In this document: positions 26,480-34,856 of the stretch, in pieces
How the letters are laid out: every line of letters starts with the position of its first letter
Position numbering within the stretch: position 1 is the stretch's first letter
Origin: HR10 sp964615335
GTDB lineage: Bacteria; Acidobacteriota; Blastocatellia; HR10
Reading direction: 5' to 3'
NCBI GenBank assembly: GCA_964615335.1
Contig: CAZTMT010000007.1
Location: forward strand, 62,001 to 126,000
Length of the DNA: 64,000 nt
Program-made: the position numbers and the translations under genes
The notes under the pieces: model-generated
Database searches by the model: none
Told to the model about the DNA's origin: nothing
Seen by the model: the letters and a program-made list of their open reading frames with translations, nothing else

Positions 26480-27626
26480 GATTCTCATCGCAGCCAGTGG
26501 AACCGGAGGGCATCTCTTCCCCGGGCTCGTTTTGGCCCAAGCCTTTCGGCAGCGCGACCGGGCGGCGGAAGTGACGTTTGTGGGGACAGCTCGGGGGCTG
26601 GAAGCCCGGCTTGTGCCGCGCGCTGGGTTCCCGTTGGAGACGATCGAGATCGCTGGACTCAAGCGCGTGGGATGGCGACAGGCTCTTGGAACGTTGCTGT
26701 GGCGCCTCCCGAAGAGTCTCCTTCAGTGCTGGCGGATCCTGCGCCGGCGTCGTCCGGATGTGGTCATCGGCATTGGGGGGTATACATCCGGTCCCTTGGT
26801 GCTCATGGCCGCGCTCTGCGGCATCCCGACCCTTATTCTGGAGCCGAATGCGCATCCGGGATTCACCAATCGCGTGCTGATCCACTTCGTACGGGCGGCC
26901 GCCGTAGCCTTCCCGGAGACGGCAGCTTTCTTCGGCAAGAAAGCGCGCGTGACGGGGAATCCGGTCCGTCCGGAATTCTTCGCGCTCGCGGATCAGGCCA
27001 GACGGTCCGAGCGAGCGCGCCACATCCTCATCTTCGGGGGAAGCCAAGGCTCGCGCGCGCTCAATGAGCGCATGGTCGAGGCTCTGCCTCGACTTTTCGC
27101 CACGCTTCGGGATCGCGGGTCGGAGCTGGAGGTCACGGCGGTGCACCAAACGGGAGAGAGGGACATCGCGTGGGTTCGCGCCGCCTACGAGCGGGCGGGA
27201 GTAGAGGAGAAGGTCACCGTGGTCCCCTTCCTCGAAGATATGCCTCGCGAGATGGCGCGCGCCGATCTGGTCATCTGTCGAGCCGGAGCGACGACGCTGG
27301 CTGAGCTGACAGCCGCCGGTAAGCCGGCCATCCTCATCCCTTTGCCCACAGCCGCCGATGATCACCAGCGCAAGAACGCCGAAGCGCTCGAACGGGCCGG
27401 CGCTGCACGCTGCGTGCTTCAGGAGGACGCGACGCCCGAAGTGCTCGCCCAGATGATGGCGGAGCTGCTGGAGGATCCGGCGCGTCTGGAGGCGATGGCC
27501 CAGCGGAGTCGCCACCTGGCTCGCCCCGACGCCACCGAGGCGATTCTGGCACTCGCCGAGGAAGTGATGCGCCGCTCTTCGACGCTTCCGGCCCGGCAGC
27601 CGTGCTCGGAGGAGCGAGGATGCTGA
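26472..27626 (+). CDS. murG: UDP-GlcNAc:lipid I N-acetylglucosaminyltransferase
   Basis: Makes lipid II from lipid I on the inner face of the membrane. It is a 384-residue GT-B enzyme. The first glycine-rich loop reads GTGGHLFPGL, with GGYTSGP near 100, NAHPGFTNR, the second glycine-rich loop FGGSQGSRALNE near 195, and the UDP-GlcNAc-binding CRAGATTLAELTAAGKP near 280. The start overlaps ftsW by 8 bases. Confidence 0.96.
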   Translation: MCRILIAASGTGGHLFPGLVLAQAFRQRDRAAEVTFVGTARGLEARLVPRAGFPLETIEIAGLKRVGWRQALGTLLWRLPKSLLQCWRILRRRRPDVVIGIGGYTSGPLVLMAALCGIPTLILEPNAHPGFTNRVLIHFVRAAAVAFPETAAFFGKKARVTGNPVRPEFFALADQARRSERARHILIFGGSQGSRALNERMVEALPRLFATLRDRGSELEVTAVHQTGERDIAWVRAAYERAGVEEKVTVVPFLEDMPREMARADLVICRAGATTLAELTAAGKPAILIPLPTAADDHQRKNAEALERAGAARCVLQEDATPEVLAQMMAELLEDPARLEAMAQRSRHLARPDATEAILALAEEVMRRSSTLPARQPCSEERGC

Positions 27627-29041
27627 AGCGCATTCGCACGATTCATCTGGTCGGAATCGGAGGCGCTGGGATGAGCGGCATCGCCGAGCTGCTGCTGAAT
27701 CTGGGCTATCGCGTCTCGGGCTCCGATCTGCGCCGATCGCCGATCGTGGAGCGCCTGGAGCGCCTCGGAGCGCGCATCTGGATCGGACATCGGGCGGAGA
27801 ATATCGGCGAAGCGGACGTCGTCGTCTTCTCGACCGCTGTGCGTCCGGAGAATCCCGAACTGGTGGCTGCCCGCCAGAGGCAAATCCCCGTCATCCCGCG
27901 CGCCGAGATGCTCGCTGAACTCATGCGCCTGAAGTACAGCATCGCCGTGGCCGGATCGCACGGCAAGACGACGACGACCTCCATGATCGCGACGGTCCTG
28001 GCGCATGCCGGCCTGGATCCGACGATCGTCGTCGGAGGACGACTCCGCGCCCTGGACAGCCACGCCAAGCTCGGACGCGGGGAGTTCATGGTCGTCGAAG
28101 CCGATGAGAGCGATCGCTCGTTTCTGAAACTCCCGCCCACGTTCGCTGTCATCACCAATATTGATCGCGAGCATCTGGATCACTATGCCGACCTCTCGGA
28201 GCTGCGCGAGGCGTTCGTCGAGTTCGCCAATCGCGTGCCCTTCTATGGTTCGGTCATCGCCTGTCTGGATGATGAGAACGTGCAAGCGATTCTCCCCCGG
28301 ATCACGAGAAAGGTGATCACCTACGGCCTCTCTTCGCAATCGGAGGTCTCGGCCGTCGAGATTGAAACGCCCGACTGTTTCCACGCGACGTTCTCCCTGC
28401 GATGGCGCGGAGAGGGACTGGGGCGCATCCGCTTGAGTGTGCCCGGACAGCACAATGTGTACAACGCTCTGGCGGCCTGCGCCGTCGGTCTGGATTTGGA
28501 GATCCCGTTTGAGACGATCGCGAGCGCTCTGGAGGAGTTCCGAGGCGTGGAGCGCCGATTCCAATTCAAGGGGGAAGTGGGCGGGATCCTCTTCGCGGAC
28601 GATTACGGCCATCATCCCACGGAGATCAAGGCGACGCTGGCGACGGCGCGATTGTGCGGGCGGCGTCTGGTCGTCCTCTTTCAACCGCATCGGTACACGC
28701 GCACGCATCTGCTTTTGGACGATTTCGCGCGCGCCTTCTACGATGCGGATGTCGTGCTGGTCACCGATATCTATGCAGCGAGCGAAGAACCGATCCCCGG
28801 GGTCACAGCCGAACGGCTCGTCGAACGGCTGCGCGAGTTCGGCCATCGGAACGCCCACTACGTTGGCGATCTGGAGGAGGCCGTGCGCGCCGCGCGCGCC
28901 GTCCTGCGACGGGGGGATCTCTTGCTGACGCTCGGAGCGGGGAACGTCGTGCAGGCGGGCGAGCGCCTGCTGGCCGAACTGGCAGAAGCGGCGGCGCATG
29001 AGCCCACAAGCACGGGAGGGCCGAAAGGCCAGGAGGAGTGA
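27620..29041 (+). CDS. murC: UDP-MurNAc:L-alanine ligase
   Basis: Adds L-alanine to UDP-MurNAc, the first amino acid of the stem peptide. ATG 27620, with GGAGGA at 27609, gives 473 residues; the GTG at 27602 would add six. Motifs are HLVGIGGAGMSGIAELLL at the N-terminus, VAGSHGKTTTTSM for ATP binding, VEADESDRSFL, and DDYGHHPTEIKATL with FQPHRYTR in the C-terminal domain. No fusion to MurB or Ddl is seen, and neither gene follows. Confidence 0.97.
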   Translation: MLKRIRTIHLVGIGGAGMSGIAELLLNLGYRVSGSDLRRSPIVERLERLGARIWIGHRAENIGEADVVVFSTAVRPENPELVAARQRQIPVIPRAEMLAELMRLKYSIAVAGSHGKTTTTSMIATVLAHAGLDPTIVVGGRLRALDSHAKLGRGEFMVVEADESDRSFLKLPPTFAVITNIDREHLDHYADLSELREAFVEFANRVPFYGSVIACLDDENVQAILPRITRKVITYGLSSQSEVSAVEIETPDCFHATFSLRWRGEGLGRIRLSVPGQHNVYNALAACAVGLDLEIPFETIASALEEFRGVERRFQFKGEVGGILFADDYGHHPTEIKATLATARLCGRRLVVLFQPHRYTRTHLLLDDFARAFYDADVVLVTDIYAASEEPIPGVTAERLVERLREFGHRNAHYVGDLEEAVRAARAVLRRGDLLLTLGAGNVVQAGERLLAELAEAAAHEPTSTGGPKGQEE

Positions 29042-29042
29042 G

Positions 29043-30092
29043 ATGCTCACGCGAGCGAACCAGGTCGTCATCCCCAGAGCGCGCCGGACGCGCGAGCGCC
29101 GCGCGCGGCGCCCGGATTCGTCGTCGAAGTGGAGGGACATGCTCATCCGAAAAGGGACAGGGACGATGTTCCAGATCCTCCTGCTTCTGCTCGGATTGGG
29201 AGGGCTCGGCCTGGCCTACCGCGCGCTGACAAGCACGTCCGCTTTTCAGGTGAAGACGCTCCGAATCGAAGGCAATGTCCGCGTTCCCCCTGAGGAGATC
29301 CAGGCTCTTGTGCGCGAGGCGACGGCTCGGGGAACGCTCCGCACGGACCTGGGGGAGCTGCGCGACAGGCTGCGACAGCACCCGCTCATCAAAGACGTGG
29401 AGATCACGCGCGTTCTGCCCGATGAGCTGCGCCTTCGGATCCGCGAGCGCGTCCCGGTGGCCCTGGTGGCGCAAAGTCATCGAACGCCCGTCTGCGTAGA
29501 TGAAGAAGGGGTTATTCTCGGGGATTTCCACCTGCTTGGATCGCAGACGCTCCCGCTGCTTGTGGGATGGAACGAAGAAGATTCGGACGTGGCCCGCGTC
29601 GAGAACCGTCATCGCGTGGCGCTCTATCGGCAACTGCAGAAGGAATTGAGCGAGCCCGAACCGAGCTACTGGGATCGCGTGGATCAGGTGAACATTCGCG
29701 ACGTGCAAGATGTGACGGTGAACCTCACCGAGAGCCCCATGACGTGGATTCATCTGGGAGATCGCGACTTTCGTCGGCGATTCGAGCTGAGTTTGCAGAT
29801 CCTCAACGCCGTCAAGAAGCAGGACGCGATGGAGCTGCGCCGCCTGGGCGTCGCTCCGACGGCAGAGTTGCTCCAGGAGGATGTGACGATCAGTTACATT
29901 GATGTCTCGCAACCTGCGCGCGTCGTGGTTCGCCTCCCCGAGCCCCGGCGCGCGACGTCAAGTCCCGAGCGATCACGGGGGGCAGCGGAGGGCCCCTCCC
30001 GCGATCGAGAGATCGCGAGGGGATCCCGAGCGGAGTCCCCACAGGCGACCCCTCGAGCGCAAAGGCACGCTAATCCGAGACGAGCGAGGTGA
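29043..30092 (+). CDS. ftsQ: Cell division protein FtsQ/DivIB
   Basis: Bitopic divisome scaffold protein that joins FtsL and its partners. ATG 29043 follows AGGAGGAG, one base after the murC stop, and gives 349 residues. There is a very basic cytoplasmic start (about 1-38), one membrane helix at about 40-60, and a POTRA domain beginning FQVKTLRIEGNVRVPPEEI. An FtsQ beta domain runs to about residue 295. The last ~50 residues are a Pro/Arg/Ser-rich tail. The assignment rests on the POTRA motif plus position between murC and ftsA. Confidence 0.92.
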   Translation: MLTRANQVVIPRARRTRERRARRPDSSSKWRDMLIRKGTGTMFQILLLLLGLGGLGLAYRALTSTSAFQVKTLRIEGNVRVPPEEIQALVREATARGTLRTDLGELRDRLRQHPLIKDVEITRVLPDELRLRIRERVPVALVAQSHRTPVCVDEEGVILGDFHLLGSQTLPLLVGWNEEDSDVARVENRHRVALYRQLQKELSEPEPSYWDRVDQVNIRDVQDVTVNLTESPMTWIHLGDRDFRRRFELSLQILNAVKKQDAMELRRLGVAPTAELLQEDVTISYIDVSQPARVVVRLPEPRRATSSPERSRGAAEGPSRDREIARGSRAESPQATPRAQRHANPRRAR

Positions 30093-30095
30093 CCT

Positions 30096-31337
30096 ATGGC
30101 CAAACACGAGACTCACATCGTCGGACTGGACATCGGCACGACCCGAACAACAGCCGTCATCGCCGAAGTGAACGAGGATGGGAAGCTGGAGATCATGGGT
30201 GTGGGGACGGCGGAGTCCCGGGGACTGCGCAAAGGCGTCATCGTGAACCCGGAGGCCGCTGCCGAACCGATTCGACGCGCTGTGGAAGAGGCCGAACGCA
30301 TGTCCGGCCTCATCGCCGAGTCGGTTTATGTGAGCATGTCGGGGACGCTCCTGCGCGGGCTCAACAATCGAGGGATCATCGCGATCACGAGCGCCGATCG
30401 GCGGATCACGCGCGCCGACATCCGGCGCGTCATCGAGACGGCCTGCGTCGTCACCCTCCCGGGCGGACATGAGATCATTGATGTCCAGCCTCAGGAGTAC
30501 ATCATTGACGGGCAGGACGGCATCAGCGATCCGCTCGATATGTTGGGCACGCGCCTAGAGGTCGCCGTGCATATCATCACCGGCCCGATCACCGTGCGGC
30601 AGAACATCATCAGCGCCGTGAACCGAGCCGGCCTGCTCGTCGCCGATATTGTGCTGGAACCGGTCGCGGCGGCCGAAGCCACGCTCACCGACGACGAGCG
30701 CGAGTATGGATCGGCGGTCATCAATATCGGCGGCGAGACAACCAGCCTCGCTATCTATCAGCGCGGGGCTGTACAGCATACGGCGATCCTCCCCTTCGGA
30801 GGCTCCCACTTCACCAACGATATCGCCTTCGGACTGCGCACACCGATCCCGGAGGCCGAGCGCATCAAGCGCATCTACGGATGCGTCCTTCCGGCTCTGG
30901 CCGCCGAGAGCGATGAGACGATCGAAGTCCCCAGCGTCGGTCGGCGTCCCCCGCGCTCGCTCTCGCGTCAGCTCTTGTGCGAGATCCTCCAGCCGCGCGC
31001 CGAAGAAATCCTCGGCCACGTCAACGAGGAGATCAAACGCGCCGGATTCGACCGCGAACTCTCCAGCGGGATCATCCTCACCGGAGGCGGGGCCTTGATC
31101 CAGGGCTTGACCGATCTCGCCGAACAGATCTTCGATCATCCCACACGCCTGGGATACCCCTTGGGCGTGACCGGACTCTCCGAGGAGATGAACAGCCCGC
31201 TCTACACGACCGCCATCGGCCTGGTGACGATCGCCTCTCGCGGACGCATGGGACATTACTACCGTTCGCTGTCTTCTCAGGGGGCGATCTCCCGGACGGC
31301 GGCGCGCGTCCGAAGCTGGCTGGCCAATCTCTTCTGA
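30096..31337 (+). CDS. ftsA: Cell division protein FtsA
   Basis: Actin-like ATPase that tethers FtsZ to the membrane and recruits the divisome. It is 413 residues. Phosphate-1 motif GLDIGTTRTTAVIAE, the 1C subdomain, VLEPVAAAEATL, GGETTSLAIYQRG and ILTGGGALIQGL are all clear. The C-terminus ends with an amphipathic, Arg/Trp/Leu-containing segment suited to membrane attachment. It starts 3 bases after ftsQ. Confidence 0.97.
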   Translation: MAKHETHIVGLDIGTTRTTAVIAEVNEDGKLEIMGVGTAESRGLRKGVIVNPEAAAEPIRRAVEEAERMSGLIAESVYVSMSGTLLRGLNNRGIIAITSADRRITRADIRRVIETACVVTLPGGHEIIDVQPQEYIIDGQDGISDPLDMLGTRLEVAVHIITGPITVRQNIISAVNRAGLLVADIVLEPVAAAEATLTDDEREYGSAVINIGGETTSLAIYQRGAVQHTAILPFGGSHFTNDIAFGLRTPIPEAERIKRIYGCVLPALAAESDETIEVPSVGRRPPRSLSRQLLCEILQPRAEEILGHVNEEIKRAGFDRELSSGIILTGGGALIQGLTDLAEQIFDHPTRLGYPLGVTGLSEEMNSPLYTTAIGLVTIASRGRMGHYYRSLSSQGAISRTAARVRSWLANLF

Positions 31338-31358
31338 AGGTGAACGAAAAACATCTTG

Positions 31359-31367
31359 AGGAGGTGA
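31359..31367 (+). promoter_or_regulatory. Strong ribosome-binding site of ftsZ
   Basis: AGGAGGTGA, the strongest Shine-Dalgarno match in the cluster, sits 4 bases before the ftsZ ATG. It is consistent with FtsZ being made in excess over FtsA from the same transcript. Confidence 0.75.
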
Positions 31368-31371
31368 GACG

Positions 31372-32496
31372 ATGCAGGCGGAGACCAAAGACTTCATGAG
31401 CAGCTTGAGAATTGATTTCGCTGAGGAAGCCTCCAACGGAGCCGTGATCAAAGTCATCGGTGTCGGCGGCGGAGGAGGCAACGCGATTAACCACATGATC
31501 GAATCCGGCATCCAGGGCGTGCAGTTCATCGCGGCCAATACGGACGTGCAGGCCCTGAAGATGTCCAAAGCGCCGATCAAACTCCAACTGGGCGCCAAAT
31601 TGACCAAGGGGCTGGGCGCTGGCGCCAACCCCGAGATCGGGCGACAAGCCGCTCTGGAGGACACCGAGAAGATCCTGGAAGTCGTCGAAGGGGCTGATAT
31701 GGTCTTCATCACGACCGGACTGGGCGGAGGCACGGGGACGGGAGCCGCTCCGATCATCGCGAGCCTGGCCGCCGAAGTGGGCGCTCTCACGGTGGCCGTC
31801 GTCACCAAGCCCTTCCACTTCGAGGGACGTAAGCGCATGCTCGTGGCCGAGCAGGGATTGCGCGAATTGAAAGAATGCGTCGACACGCTCATCACGATCC
31901 CCAATGAGCGGATCCTGAGCGTCGTGGATCGCAACGTCTCGCTTCTGGACGCTTTCAAGCTCGCCGATGACGTGCTCCGTCAAGCCGTCCAGGGCATCTC
32001 CGACCTGATCACCACGCCCGGATTCATTAACCTCGACTTCGCCGACGTCAAGACGATCATGAGCGGCATGGGGAAAGCTCTGATGGGCATCGGGCATGGG
32101 ACAGGAGAGAACAAGGCTCTTGACGCAGCCAAGCGAGCCATCTCCAGCCCCCTGCTGGAAGAGGCCTCGATCGAAGGAGCCCGCGGCGTGCTCGTCAACG
32201 TGACCGGAGGGTTGGATATGACGCTGTACGAGATCAACCACTCCATCACGCTGATCCGCGAAGCCGCCAACGAGGATGTGAACCTCATCTTTGGCGCCGT
32301 GATTGATGAGAACATTCGCAACGAGATCCGGATCACGGTCATCGCCACCGGATTCGACCGCGAGGCGGAAAGCGCAACCGCCCTGGAGCCCAAGGGCACA
32401 TCCGCGCGATCATCGGCGTCGCATGAATCAGGAATTTCCACGCGATCGCCTCAGGACCTGGACGTGCCGACCTTCCTGAGAAAACGCGCCGATTGA
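31372..32496 (+). CDS. ftsZ: Cell division protein FtsZ
   Basis: Tubulin-like GTPase forming the Z-ring. The 374-residue protein has VIGVGGGGGNAINHMI near residue 28, the tubulin signature GGGTGTG at 118-124, the T7-loop NLDFADVKTIM near residue 222, and a short variable linker. The C-terminal conserved peptide DVPTFLRKRAD is the docking site for FtsA. Length and order are standard, and it is the last gene of the dcw operon. Confidence 0.98.
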   Translation: MQAETKDFMSSLRIDFAEEASNGAVIKVIGVGGGGGNAINHMIESGIQGVQFIAANTDVQALKMSKAPIKLQLGAKLTKGLGAGANPEIGRQAALEDTEKILEVVEGADMVFITTGLGGGTGTGAAPIIASLAAEVGALTVAVVTKPFHFEGRKRMLVAEQGLRELKECVDTLITIPNERILSVVDRNVSLLDAFKLADDVLRQAVQGISDLITTPGFINLDFADVKTIMSGMGKALMGIGHGTGENKALDAAKRAISSPLLEEASIEGARGVLVNVTGGLDMTLYEINHSITLIREAANEDVNLIFGAVIDENIRNEIRITVIATGFDREAESATALEPKGTSARSSASHESGISTRSPQDLDVPTFLRKRAD

Positions 32497-32546
32497 GCCG
32501 GTGACACAACAGGGAGGCGAGAACGTGTCTCCGCCTGCACGTTTCG

Positions 32547-32574
32547 ATGGGGCCCTCGGGCGAAAGGGCCCCAT
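32547..32574 (+). terminator. Hairpin at the end of the dcw cluster
   Basis: Perfect 10-bp stem ATGGGGCCCT/AGGGCCCCAT with an 8-base loop, 50 bases after the ftsZ stop. No T-run follows, so it may stop transcription with help or protect the 3' end. Confidence 0.65.
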
Positions 32575-32611
32575 GGTCATCCCCTCGGCCCGCCTCTCCC
32601 CGACCGCGCCT

Positions 32612-33196
32612 TCAGGCGCTCGCGGAAATCCCCGCGTCGGGATTTAACGAGATCCTCTCCCGCTCAAAACCGGCAGGGGGAACAGAATTCGCATTCCCCC
32701 ACAGAGAGAGCGTCTCGCGGAGCGGCTCCAGCGACCGCACCCCACCGAGAATCTTCCACGTCGTGCGCTCGACGATGGCCTCCTCGGCGGCTCGCTCGCT
32801 CATGGGCAGATCAATCCGCTGAAGCCGGGAGACGAAACGAATGATATGCACCAGCTCATGCGTGAGGACGTACAGAAGAAGAGCAGAGAGATCAGAAGGG
32901 GGAGGAAGCACCCGCGCGGCCTCCAGCAGCCGATGATCTTGCAGGCAAATGCGATACAGCTCATGTCGTTGCAGGACATGCGAGCCCACGCGCCGCACGA
33001 ATTCGTAGCAGACCAGATGCGCCAGCGCGCGATCGGTCACTTCCTCAGGATGCAGATTCTCAAGCGTCCGGACCTCATAATGGATGCTTTCGCCCTCGCG
33101 CTGGGAGAGGGCATAAAACTGCCACACGAGCTGCTCGGCCCGACACCGCGCGCGCTCGACAAGCCTCAAATGCTCCGGCTCGAATCTGCGCCGCAT
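32612..33196 (-). CDS. Hypothetical protein with HExxH motif
   Basis: I do not recognise a named family. The 194-residue protein is mostly helical and has no signal peptide. H113-E-L-V-H117 lies in a hydrophobic helix, and a run of acidic residues about 22 residues later (AAEEAIVERT) could give the third zinc ligand, so a gluzincin-like metallopeptidase fold is possible. The ATG at 33196 is only 6 bases after a TATAAT, so the message may be leaderless. It converges on the ftsZ terminator. Confidence 0.65.
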   Translation of the reverse strand: MRRRFEPEHLRLVERARCRAEQLVWQFYALSQREGESIHYEVRTLENLHPEEVTDRALAHLVCYEFVRRVGSHVLQRHELYRICLQDHRLLEAARVLPPPSDLSALLLYVLTHELVHIIRFVSRLQRIDLPMSERAAEEAIVERTTWKILGGVRSLEPLRETLSLWGNANSVPPAGFERERISLNPDAGISASA

Positions 33197-33202
33197 CCAA
33201 AA

Positions 33203-33211
33203 ATTATATCA
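33203..33211 (-). promoter_or_regulatory. Extended -10 promoter giving a possible leaderless transcript
   Basis: On the minus strand, TGATATAAT is an extended -10 element whose last base is 6 bases from the ATG at 33196. Transcription would start at or beside the A of the ATG. No ribosome-binding site fits between them. Confidence 0.55.
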
Positions 33212-33286
33212 CGAGGCGTCCGAGCGGCGCGGCTTCGACAGACCGCCTCCAGCGCATCGCCCCAGAAGCTCATCTCGACAATGCCC

Positions 33287-34603
33287 TCACAGCCGGATGA
33301 CATGATCCCGAGGCCCGACATCTCGCGTCGCATTTCGCAGGTCAACGACCAAGGGGGCGCGCTCGACAATCAACCGATAATCGAAACCCCTGTGATCGGT
33401 CACAATAACTGCACAATCGCACGCGGCCAGAATCTCGGCCGTCACGGGCACGCTCTGGAAAGTGCGCGCCCCAACCTCCACGCGCGCGATATAGGGATCC
33501 GAATACGCGATCTCCGCCCCGCGGCGAAGCAATTCTTCCATGATCGTCAGAGCGGGAGATTCCCGCACGTCGCCGACATCCCGCTTGTAGGCGACGCCCA
33601 GAATGAGAAGGCGAGAGCCCTTCACCGGTTTCGCTCGCTCGTTGAGCGCTTCCACGATGAGATCCACCGCGTAATGGGGCATGAACCGATTGATCTCCTC
33701 GGCCACGCTGATGAGCTTGGGCTCAAAGCCATGAAGGCGCGACTTCCAGATCAGATATGCCGGATTCACAGGAATGCACGCCCCTCCGATCCCCGGCCCC
33801 GGAGAAAATGCCATGAAGCCGAAAGGCTTGGTCGCCGCCGCTTCGATGACCTCCCAGACGTCTATTCCCAGGGCCCGACAGATGAGCGCCAGTTCGTTGA
33901 CCAGGGCGATATTGACGGCGCGAAAGGTATTCTCCAGCAGCTTGGCCATCTCGGCCACGCGCGCCGAGGAGACCAGGTGCACCACCGGAATGATCTGCCG
34001 ATAAAGCTGCGCGGCCACGCGCGCGCTCTCCGCACTGGCTCCTCCGACGATCTTCGGAATATCTCGAAGCCGATAGCGACGATTCCCCGGATCCAACCGC
34101 TCCGGAGAGAAGGCCAGATAGAAATCCCGATCCAGGTGCATGCCCCCCTGCTGAAGGCGCGGCAGGAGCACTTCTTCGGTCGTCCCCGGATAGGTCGTGC
34201 TCTCCAGCACGATGAGCATCCCGCGATGCAGATACTTCCCCACAGCCTCAGCCGCCTGCAGGATATAGGAGATGTCCGGCTCCCGCGATTTGCTCATCGG
34301 CGTCGGCACGCAGATGAGAACGACGTCAGCCTCCCGGATCGCCACCGCGTCGGCCGTCGCGCGCAATTTCCCCTCGCCCACAAGAGCTGCGACCTCGGAC
34401 GAGGAGACGTCGGTCACATAGCTCTCCCCCCGCTGGATTCCCTGAACACGATGCGCGTCGGTTTCAACTCCCGTGACGGGAAATCCGGCGCGCGCGAATT
34501 CCACAGCCAGGGGCAGCCCCACATATCCCAACCCCAGGACGACCACATGCGCTTGCCGCGCGCGGATCCGCGCTTCCAAGGCCTCAAGCGCTCTCTCTTG
34601 CAT
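33287..34603 (-). CDS. Nucleotide-sugar dehydrogenase (UDP-GlcNAc/ManNAc dehydrogenase type)
   Basis: NAD-dependent four-electron oxidation of a UDP-sugar to a uronic acid, supplying surface polysaccharide synthesis. The 438-residue protein has the N-terminal VVVLGLGYVGLPLAVEFARAG, ESTTYPGTTEE and SPERLDPGN of the WecC/WbpA-like group rather than simple Ugd. The active-site segment reads GPGIGGACIPVNPAYL. The catalytic Cys is kept, but the usual GGHCIPxDP has Ala for His and Asn for Asp. No glycosyltransferases are adjacent, so the pathway is not visible. Confidence 0.85.
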   Translation of the reverse strand: MQERALEALEARIRARQAHVVVLGLGYVGLPLAVEFARAGFPVTGVETDAHRVQGIQRGESYVTDVSSSEVAALVGEGKLRATADAVAIREADVVLICVPTPMSKSREPDISYILQAAEAVGKYLHRGMLIVLESTTYPGTTEEVLLPRLQQGGMHLDRDFYLAFSPERLDPGNRRYRLRDIPKIVGGASAESARVAAQLYRQIIPVVHLVSSARVAEMAKLLENTFRAVNIALVNELALICRALGIDVWEVIEAAATKPFGFMAFSPGPGIGGACIPVNPAYLIWKSRLHGFEPKLISVAEEINRFMPHYAVDLIVEALNERAKPVKGSRLLILGVAYKRDVGDVRESPALTIMEELLRRGAEIAYSDPYIARVEVGARTFQSVPVTAEILAACDCAVIVTDHRGFDYRLIVERAPLVVDLRNATRDVGPRDHVIRL

Positions 34604-34651
34604 AGATGCTTCCCTTCTACGCCCGTGATCTCCCCCATCGCCGAGCCCTTC

Positions 34652-34660
34652 ATTATACCA
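34652..34660 (-). promoter_or_regulatory. Extended -10 promoter of the nucleotide-sugar dehydrogenase
   Basis: TGGTATAAT on the minus strand, 49 bases before the ATG at 34603; no good -35 is visible, which is usual for extended -10 promoters. Confidence 0.5.
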
Positions 34661-34856
34661 GGTCCTCCAAACCCGCGGTTCCCTTCTCGGATGGACACCT
34701 CGGGCCGCTGGGATCTCTTAAGGAGGCGATCGCTTCCGGGCCGCCCTCGTTTCTAAATACTCCCCCTGCCCCATAGAAAATACTCCCTCGGACCGATTGA
34801 TGCCTCCCCACAAAGCCGTAAACTCTACGACCAAAAGCGATACAGGAGGATGGGAT

